Positions 1-4,925 of a stretch of DNA of 6,421 nt are shown here, piece by piece. The stretch lies in contig JAISTL010000195.1 of assembly GCA_031272615.1 (NCBI GenBank), positions 1 to 6,421 on the forward strand, read 5' to 3'. Each line of letters starts with the position of its first letter. The first letter of the stretch is position 1. The notes under the pieces were generated by a model that saw only the letters and a program-made list of their open reading frames with translations, searched no databases and was not told the origin of the DNA. This stretch comes from Methylobacteriaceae bacterium (lineage in GTDB: Bacteria > Pseudomonadota > Alphaproteobacteria > Rhizobiales > Beijerinckiaceae). The translations under genes were made by a program, and so were the position numbers.

Positions 1-213
1 CACAAGCAGTACATCGCGACCGAGATGGTCAGTCCCCAACCAGTGCGGAACGCCGGGCTTCTGCAGCGGCTGCACGTGGGAAATGCCCGAGGGATCATAG
101 GGCGCCGACATCGAGAAAACGGCGACAACAAACACCAACAGGACAAGGAACGCCCCGGCTGCCCCCGTCAGACCGAGAAACCGTCTCAAAACGGCGGAAA
201 CCCTGGTGTTCAT
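1..213 (-). CDS. ABC transporter permease, DppC/OppC-like (partial, N-terminal 71 residues)
   Basis: This is the second inner-membrane permease of a peptide/nickel-type ABC importer; it would pair with the upstream DppB-like subunit to form the translocation channel. I translated 71 residues from the ATG at 213-211. They begin MNTRVSAVLRRFLGL, then give one hydrophobic membrane segment (about residues 12-35, rich in V, L and F), then the hallmark HWLGTDHLGRDVL near residues 57-69. That motif, which follows the first transmembrane helix, is typical of DppC/OppC-type permeases. The start is well supported: it overlaps the stop of the preceding gene in an ATGA and has a strong Shine-Dalgarno sequence 5 bases upstream. 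The rest of the gene, including the EAA loop that contacts the ATPase, runs off the left edge. The substrate cannot be told from this fragment. Confidence 0.92.
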   Translation of the reverse strand, partial: MNTRVSAVLRRFLGLTGAAGAFLVLLVFVVAVFSMSAPYDPSGISHVQPLQKPGVPHWLGTDHLGRDVLLV

Positions 214-1160
214 CCCGGCCTCCTCAAACGCGGATCGACGGCCAGCATGATGAAATCCACCAGGAAACTGACCAGGATCACACCGGCGACCAGCAGCAGG
301 CCGACGCTCTCAACCACCACCAGATCCCGCTGGTTGAGCGCCTGGATCATCAACCGGCCGATGCCGGGAAGGGAAAACACGCTTTCGACAACGATGGCGC
401 CGCCGACCAGAAAGGAAAACTGCAGGCCGAGAATGGTGAGCACCGGCGGCAGCGAATTGCGGATGGCATGGCTCCACACGGTTTTGAACCGGCTCAGGCC
501 CTTGGCCCGGGCGGTGCGGATGTAATCCTCCGACAGCACATCCAGCAGCGACGAGCGCAACACCCGCGAGAGAATGGCTGATTGGGGCAGCGCCAGCACA
601 AACGCCGGGAGAACCAGAGCTTTCAGGCCAAGTTCCGCACCTTCCTCCCAGCCGGGAAACCCGCTGCCGGGAAACAGGCGCAGAGACACCGAAAAGCCGA
701 AAATAAATATCAGGCCCAGCAGGAACGAAGGCACCGCCACCCACACCTGCATCACGCCCATCAACAGGGCGTCACTCCAGCCGCCGTTGCGCAGCGCCGT
801 GTACATGCCCACCGGGAAGGCCAGAAGGACGGAAATGGCGATGGCCATGGCGGCCAGCGGGACGCTCACCTCCAGGCGCTCCTGAACCAGTTGCAGCACC
901 GGCACATTGTAGGAATAGCTGATGCCGAGATTGCCCGTCACCACCCCGGAAATCCACTGGAGATAGCGGGGAACCGCCGGAACATCGAGGCCGTACTGAT
1001 GGCGCAGCGTATCCAGCTGCTCCGGCGTGGCGTTCATGCCGCCCATAATCTCCGCCGGGTCCCCGGGCAGAATTTCCACCACCATGAAAATCGCGACCGA
1101 CGCCGCGATGAGCGACAGCAGCAGGGAAAACGCGCGTCTGCCGATGAGCTTGGCCATCAT
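210..1160 (-). CDS. ABC transporter permease, DppB/OppB-like (peptide/nickel family)
   Basis: This is an inner-membrane channel subunit of a family 5 ABC importer. The 316 residues match the family's usual length of about 300-340. I see about six hydrophobic segments (near residues 10-29, 100-122, 133-158, 181-197, 240-262 and 283-307). The early LPGDPA near 31-36 and the YGLD with PRYLQW near 56-69 are typical. The EAA-type cytoplasmic loop is at about 211-237 (SEDYIRTARAKGLS, then HAIRNSLPPVL) and is where the ATPase docks. PGIGRLMIQALNQRDL (265-280) and the terminal DPRLR are further family hallmarks. The frame is open upstream to 1265, but I chose the ATG at 1160-1158: the extra 35 residues are hydrophilic and overlap the preceding gene, whereas this ATG forms an ATGA overlap with that gene's TGA and follows a GGTGG-rich stretch. 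The next codon is also ATG (1157-1155), so the start could be one residue later. The substrate is unknown. Confidence 0.95.
   Translation of the reverse strand: MMAKLIGRRAFSLLLSLIAASVAIFMVVEILPGDPAEIMGGMNATPEQLDTLRHQYGLDVPAVPRYLQWISGVVTGNLGISYSYNVPVLQLVQERLEVSVPLAAMAIAISVLLAFPVGMYTALRNGGWSDALLMGVMQVWVAVPSFLLGLIFIFGFSVSLRLFPGSGFPGWEEGAELGLKALVLPAFVLALPQSAILSRVLRSSLLDVLSEDYIRTARAKGLSRFKTVWSHAIRNSLPPVLTILGLQFSFLVGGAIVVESVFSLPGIGRLMIQALNQRDLVVVESVGLLLVAGVILVSFLVDFIMLAVDPRLRRPG
219..225 (-). promoter_or_regulatory. Ribosome binding site of the DppC-like gene
   Basis: The minus strand reads GAGGAGG, then five bases (CCGGG), then the ATG at 213. This near-perfect anti-16S match lies inside the 3' end of the DppB-like gene and fixes the start of the downstream permease. 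It is the strongest ribosome binding site in the window. Combined with the ATGA overlap, it suggests that the second permease is translated both by coupling and by independent initiation. Confidence 0.8.
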
Positions 1161-2704
1161 TGCCACCACCCCCGCCCATCGGCATCCACCGTCCAGCGGA
1201 CACCGGTCATGTCGTTGGCGGGAACGGGAACATTGGTCCAGTACCCCTCCAGTTTCGCGTTCCACACGCCGATTTTCGGCAGCAGGAACAGAAAAACGTT
1301 GACGCAGTCCTCGGCGATGATGCGTTGGGCCTCGGCGACGAGTTCCCTGCGGCGCTCCCCGTTCATCTCCGTCGCCAGGCGTTGATAAATCAGCTGATAC
1401 ACCGCGCTGTCATAACCGAAATAGTAATCGGGCCGGGCGTAGATATCCAGGTCGAAGGGCTCGACGTGGGCGATGACGGTGGCGTCAAAATCCTTGCCGT
1501 GGAACACTCCGGAGAGCCATTCCGCCCACTCCATCTGCCGCAGGACAACGGAAATGCCCGCTTTCTCCAGCTGATAGGCCAGCACTTCGCCGCCGCGCCG
1601 GGCATAGGCGGGGGGCGGCATGGCGATTTCAATGCGCGGATGCTCAACCCCCGCCTCTTTCAGCAGCGCCTTCGCCTTTTCGACATCGTGGGGGTAGAAC
1701 CCGGTCAGGTCCACGTAACCCGGCTCCATGGGCACCATGTGCGAGCCGATGGGCACCGCCGCGCCGTTCTCCACATCCCGGATGACCACCGCACGGTCCA
1801 CGGCGTGGGCGATGGCGCGACGCACGCGGATGTCGTTCAGGGGTTTGCGCGCGTTGTTCAGGGCCAGAATCGTCTTGCCCTGGGTCGCGCCCACCGTCAC
1901 CCTGAGGCCCGGCTCCATCTGAAACCGTACCAGGGATTCCGGCGCCGGGAAATTGGGGAAACCGTCAATATCGCCGGACAGCATACCGGCCAGCGCCGCC
2001 GTCGGATCGGAGATAAAGCGGAAGGTGACTCTGCTCAACGCCGCCGGTTCCCCCCAGTAATCCGGGTTTCGCACCAGTTCCAGGCGGTCGCCCCGGTACC
2101 AGCGTGAAAAAACGAAGGGCCCGGTGCCGACGGGGCGGGTCTTGTTGTCGACGTTTTCATGACGGGACAGGATCAACGCCGCCGGAAGGCCGAGATTGAA
2201 CAGGAACCGGCCGGACAGGCGGGACAGTTTCACCACCACCGTGCGTTCACCGGCCACGGCGACGCTCTCGATATCCTCGAACAACCGCTTTTGCGGGTTG
2301 ACGCCGGAGGGCGCCGAGAGGGCATCGAGATTCTGCCGCACCATGTCGGCGGTCAGGGCGTAGCCGTTGTGAAACCGCACACGGTCACGCAGATGAAAGG
2401 TGTATGTCAGGCCGTCGGGCGAGATGTCCCAGCCCTCGGCAAGGCCCGGCACAACTTCGCCGCGTTCGTCGATGCGGGTCAGCCCTTCAAACACATTGGC
2501 ATAGACCACTTCCCCGATGGCGGCGGCGGCCCCCGCGGTCGGGTCCAGATGCGGCGGCTCGAGAACCATGCCGATCACCACCGAGTCGCGCCCGGCCTCC
2601 CCGGCTGCGGCCGTCGCGGGCGACAACATCCCGGCCAGCACAACAAAGCCGGTCACAAGGAGATGAAAAAAAACTGGCCGCGCCACGCCGAACACCGATG
2701 TCAT
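1157..2704 (-). CDS. ABC transporter periplasmic substrate-binding protein, family 5 (peptide/nickel type)
   Basis: This is the solute receptor of the importer, predicted to capture a ligand in the periplasm and deliver it to the two permeases encoded next. The 515 residues suit SBP family 5 (DppA/OppA/NikA-like). A Sec signal peptide covers about residues 1-34: a short basic start, a hydrophobic core (FFHLLVTGFVVLAGML), and an Ala-rich cleavage site near TAAA/GEA. No lipobox cysteine is present, so the mature protein should be soluble. Family features include LDPT (53-56), the signature region LAEGWDISPDGLTYTFHLR (88-106) with FHNG and TADMV, PVGTGPFVF (191-199), NPDYW (213-217), and DIRVRRAIAHAVDR (291-304). 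The start at 2704 is the first possible one, because an in-frame TGA lies immediately before it, but the upstream TTTTTTGAGTCTTTTTGA has no good Shine-Dalgarno sequence. Ligands of this family include peptides, nickel, opines, sugars and bile acids; nothing here selects one. Confidence 0.95.
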   Translation of the reverse strand: MTSVFGVARPVFFHLLVTGFVVLAGMLSPATAAAGEAGRDSVVIGMVLEPPHLDPTAGAAAAIGEVVYANVFEGLTRIDERGEVVPGLAEGWDISPDGLTYTFHLRDRVRFHNGYALTADMVRQNLDALSAPSGVNPQKRLFEDIESVAVAGERTVVVKLSRLSGRFLFNLGLPAALILSRHENVDNKTRPVGTGPFVFSRWYRGDRLELVRNPDYWGEPAALSRVTFRFISDPTAALAGMLSGDIDGFPNFPAPESLVRFQMEPGLRVTVGATQGKTILALNNARKPLNDIRVRRAIAHAVDRAVVIRDVENGAAVPIGSHMVPMEPGYVDLTGFYPHDVEKAKALLKEAGVEHPRIEIAMPPPAYARRGGEVLAYQLEKAGISVVLRQMEWAEWLSGVFHGKDFDATVIAHVEPFDLDIYARPDYYFGYDSAVYQLIYQRLATEMNGERRRELVAEAQRIIAEDCVNVFLFLLPKIGVWNAKLEGYWTNVPVPANDMTGVRWTVDADGRGWWQ

Positions 2705-2716
2705 TCAAAAAGACTC

Positions 2717-2745
2717 AAAAAAGGGCACAATTTACTGCGCCCCTT
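2717..2745 (-). terminator. Rho-independent terminator between the DUF4139 gene and the ABC operon
   Basis: Read on the minus strand, the arms are GGGCGCA (2742-2736) and TGTGCCC (2729-2723). They pair over 7 bp with one G-U and enclose a 6-base loop (GTAAAT). The lower stem can be extended by AAG against TTT. Six T residues (2722-2717) follow directly. This is a good intrinsic terminator for transcripts from the PBP-DUF4139 side. It is oddly placed, ending only 12 bases before the start codon of the substrate-binding protein. It therefore either leaves no room for a downstream promoter or lies in that operon's own leader. Confidence 0.75.
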
Positions 2746-2757
2746 CAGCGCTTTATC

Positions 2758-2766
2758 ATTATCTCA
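2758..2766 (-). promoter_or_regulatory. Putative extended -10 promoter of the ABC importer operon
   Basis: The minus strand reads TGAGATAAT. GATAAT matches 5 of 6 bases of the sigma-70 -10 consensus and is preceded by the TGN extended element. No good -35 lies at the right distance: TTGATT (2783-2778) is only 14 bases upstream, and TTTTGA at a 16-base spacing is a poor match. If the promoter is used, transcription would start near 2751 and give a leader of about 47 bases that carries the hairpin at 2717-2745. The call rests on motif matching in the only AT-rich gap of the window, so it is tentative. Confidence 0.4.
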
Positions 2767-2791
2767 CGGTAATTCGGAATCAAAATTACCG
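2767..2791. repeat. Inverted repeat with 8-bp arms, possible operator or 3' RNA stem
   Basis: CGGTAATT (2767-2774) and AATTACCG (2784-2791) are perfect inverted copies around a 9-base centre. The repeat begins directly after the TAG stop of the DUF4139 gene and ends at the base before the extended -10 candidate. As DNA, it could be a dimeric regulator's operator overlapping the -35 region of the ABC operon. As RNA, it would be an 8-bp stem with a 9-base loop at the 3' end of the upstream message. No T-run follows on either strand, so it is not an intrinsic terminator by itself. The symmetry is seen directly; the function is inferred. Confidence 0.55.
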
Positions 2792-4879
2792 CTAGCGGAT
2801 GTTTTCAACGGTCTTTGTCAGCTCGGCCACGGCGGCGTCGACGGTCTTGCGCGCCGCTTCGATGCTCTTGTCCAGTTGTTCGATGGTTTTTTCCTGTTCC
2901 AGCAACTTGCCGGAATACAGCCGCTGAAGATCGGACCCGGCGGGGGCGGAATTCAGGTTATCCCGCAAACGCTGCTGATCGTTGACAATCGCCTCGCGTT
3001 GGCCGGTCACCGCTTTCAGTTCCTTGCGCGCCGTATCGAGAGCGCGCGCCGCTATGATAACCGGCTCAAGTTTCGCCCTCGCGGCGGCGTTCGTGCCCGA
3101 CTGGGCAATCAACGGCTTGAGGGTATCCTCGCTGATGTCGGCGATTAACATTTTTTGCTGTTGGGGAGTCTCAAGGACAACATCGAGAGTCTTGGTTTCT
3201 CCCGCGTTGACCTCAACGCGCAGACGATAGGCCGAGGGAGTCAGAGTGGCTTTAAGCTTATCCTGATCGACAAGTTCGAACCGAGCCTTCCTCTGATGCC
3301 TCGGGTGCTCCAGTATCACGACCCGCTTCTCAGCAGAGGTGTTTTGAATTCTGTACACGGTTTCAACGCGATAACTGCGCTTGGTCAACAGCATTCCGGA
3401 TGCGTAACTCACTTCCGAAACCGGGTTCGTCTGGTCAACGGTTGCGTCCACGGTAACCTTCTGGTCGAGGCCAAAACCCAGTATCCGGGTTTCTCCCACC
3501 GGCAGAACCGCCAGCTGCGCCTCACCGGAAAACGCCGGCCCGCTCCCGGTGTCTTCGTAAAGAGTCACAGCACCGGCGGGGAGTGTCGCGGCGCCGTCGT
3601 TCTTCAAAGACACCGCGTGCCATGCCATGCGGCCGAATTGGCCTTCTTCGGGCAGATCCTGAATCCATGCCACCCGTTCAGCCGGAACGGGGGTGTCGAT
3701 GAACGGAGTGGTGATGCTTTCACCGGCTTTGACGTCAACGGTGGCAGTCAAAACAAAAGTAGAGCCGGCAACACTCTCACTGCTTTCCGACGCGTCGGCA
3801 ACGGCGCCCAGAGCCGCTTTATGTGTCGGCCGACGCGCCTGGGGCAACATGGCTTGGGGCGAGCGGTTTTGCATGATGGCAGTCGGAGGCAGATTGCCGG
3901 CAATTATTCCTTGCGGGGCGGCCGCAGCGGCCCTAACCTTTGAGTTGGCCGTTGGGGCGTATTCCATCTGCCCCACATCGGTGCGCGGCATGGCGGCGCG
4001 GGAGACCGGCGGAGCAATTACCGGCCGCGTGACGTAATAGGGATCATACAACGCCTGCCTGAATGTCACGGGAGAGGCGGCGGACAGGGTGATGCCGACA
4101 TTTTTCCAATCGGTACCCGTCATGTTTTCGAGCACCGCCCAGCCCTGAAGGCGGGCCTTGTCGCCTTCCTTCTCCGGCATCGACAAGCGGTAGGCGGCCT
4201 TCCACACCGGCGCCTCCATCACCATGCCGACATGCACGGTGCGTTCCTTCCCCGGGGCGAGGCGGATGGCGATGGTGCGCGACGAGCGGTCCTGATTGGC
4301 CCGCAGGGCATCAAGGGCCGCGGCCACCTGTTTGCCCAGGGTTTCATCGGCGAAGGTGATGCCTGCGGCCTCTTCCAGCACGAACTGGGTGATTTTCCCG
4401 TCGGCAATCAGGGAAACGCGGTTCCGGCTCGTCGAGCGCCCTTCGGAGTCCGTCACCTTTTCCTCGCGGACATTGACGATGCGTCCGACAAGCGTCTGCG
4501 GACCGGCAACGGTGACTTCCGCTCCTTTCAGCGAACTCAACAGCCCGGGTATCGACGCCATATCGTCGACGTCAAAGGGCAGCGCCGAAAACGCCGTTTC
4601 CAGCGAGGCCTTGCCGGGAAGAGTGACGGACGCCGGCCCGGCTTCATCCATCACCACGATGCTCTTGAGGATATCGTCCACCTGATCCAGACGGGCCCGG
4701 TACAACAGGATATCCTGCCCCGTCACATCGGCGGCGTATTCAAAATAACCGACGCCGCCTGCGCCGAGAATCGCGCGCTTCAATTCCAGGTCCGCTGCCA
4801 TAACACTTCCTCCTGACCATAGTCCCCCGGCCATCAGGGCCGCCATGCATACGAGTGGTTTAACGGTGTCATTCATCAT
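2792..4879 (-). CDS. Exported DUF4139 domain-containing protein of unknown function
   Basis: This protein probably acts in the periplasm or cell envelope; no biochemical role is established for its domain as far as I know. The frame opens at a GTG (4894), but I chose the ATG at 4879 because GAGGGG lies 7 bases upstream of it; this gives 695 residues. A Sec signal peptide occupies about residues 1-28, with cleavage near SVMA/ADL. The N-terminal module (29-175) includes GGVGYFEY and LDQVDDILKSIVV. The DUF4139-like beta-rich part (about 205-575) includes WKAAYRL, LQGWAVLEN, FIDTPVPAERVA and YRIQNTS. It is interrupted near 285-370 by a disordered Ala/Pro/Gln/Ser-rich linker containing RAAAAAPQG. 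The C-terminus (about 605-695) is a charged helical hairpin with a turn at APAGSD, probably coiled coil. It is much longer than a single domain. It follows the PBP gene by 46 bases with no clear terminator between them, suggesting cotranscription. Family assignment is from remembered sequence pattern and is fairly confident; function is unknown. Confidence 0.85.
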   Translation of the reverse strand: MMNDTVKPLVCMAALMAGGLWSGGSVMAADLELKRAILGAGGVGYFEYAADVTGQDILLYRARLDQVDDILKSIVVMDEAGPASVTLPGKASLETAFSALPFDVDDMASIPGLLSSLKGAEVTVAGPQTLVGRIVNVREEKVTDSEGRSTSRNRVSLIADGKITQFVLEEAAGITFADETLGKQVAAALDALRANQDRSSRTIAIRLAPGKERTVHVGMVMEAPVWKAAYRLSMPEKEGDKARLQGWAVLENMTGTDWKNVGITLSAASPVTFRQALYDPYYVTRPVIAPPVSRAAMPRTDVGQMEYAPTANSKVRAAAAAPQGIIAGNLPPTAIMQNRSPQAMLPQARRPTHKAALGAVADASESSESVAGSTFVLTATVDVKAGESITTPFIDTPVPAERVAWIQDLPEEGQFGRMAWHAVSLKNDGAATLPAGAVTLYEDTGSGPAFSGEAQLAVLPVGETRILGFGLDQKVTVDATVDQTNPVSEVSYASGMLLTKRSYRVETVYRIQNTSAEKRVVILEHPRHQRKARFELVDQDKLKATLTPSAYRLRVEVNAGETKTLDVVLETPQQQKMLIADISEDTLKPLIAQSGTNAAARAKLEPVIIAARALDTARKELKAVTGQREAIVNDQQRLRDNLNSAPAGSDLQRLYSGKLLEQEKTIEQLDKSIEAARKTVDAAVAELTKTVENIR

Positions 4880-4886
4880 TGTTATA

Positions 4887-4892
4887 CCCCTC
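4887..4892 (-). promoter_or_regulatory. Ribosome binding site deciding the start of the DUF4139 gene
   Basis: GAGGGG on the minus strand is followed by the 7-base spacer TATAACA and then ATG ATG at 4879-4874. The GTG at 4894-4892 overlaps this site, so it is an unlikely start: it has no comparable purine run in front of it, and starting there would add five residues before the basic-hydrophobic signal peptide. Starting at the second ATG (4876) would give a 10-base spacing and remains possible. Confidence 0.65.
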
Positions 4893-4925
4893 ACGGATGA
4901 AAAACCGGCGTTGCGGAAAAGCCCG

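Noticed and set aside
1161..1265. Extended N-terminus of the DppB-like permease starting upstream at 1265.
   Set aside because: The added 35 residues are hydrophilic and Arg/Cys-rich and lie entirely within the binding-protein gene. The family N-terminus (basic residues, then the first membrane helix) begins at the ATG at 1160.
2655..2680. Plus-strand AAGGAG followed at once by ATGAAAAAAAACTGG, resembling a start site.
   Set aside because: The spacing between the purine run and ATG is too short, and the frame leads into an antisense shadow that crosses the intergenic region and the end of the DUF4139 gene.
2767..2791. Palindrome read as an intrinsic terminator.
   Set aside because: The stem is AT-rich and no T-run follows it on either strand; the hairpin at 2717-2745 fits far better.
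582..3943. Chain of long plus-strand open frames (582-1385, 1160-2107, 2159-3148, 3155-3943) opposite the minus-strand genes.
   Set aside because: They run antisense to genes with clear family motifs, overlap one another, and read as His/Arg/Gln-rich sequence without recognisable domains. This is the expected effect of GC-rich third codon positions on the opposite strand.
4880..4925. Possible terminator or promoter (TATAAC) between the PBP and DUF4139 genes.
   Set aside because: Only 3-4 bp stems with poor loops can be drawn, and TATAAC sits between the ribosome binding site and the start codon, too close to serve this gene.
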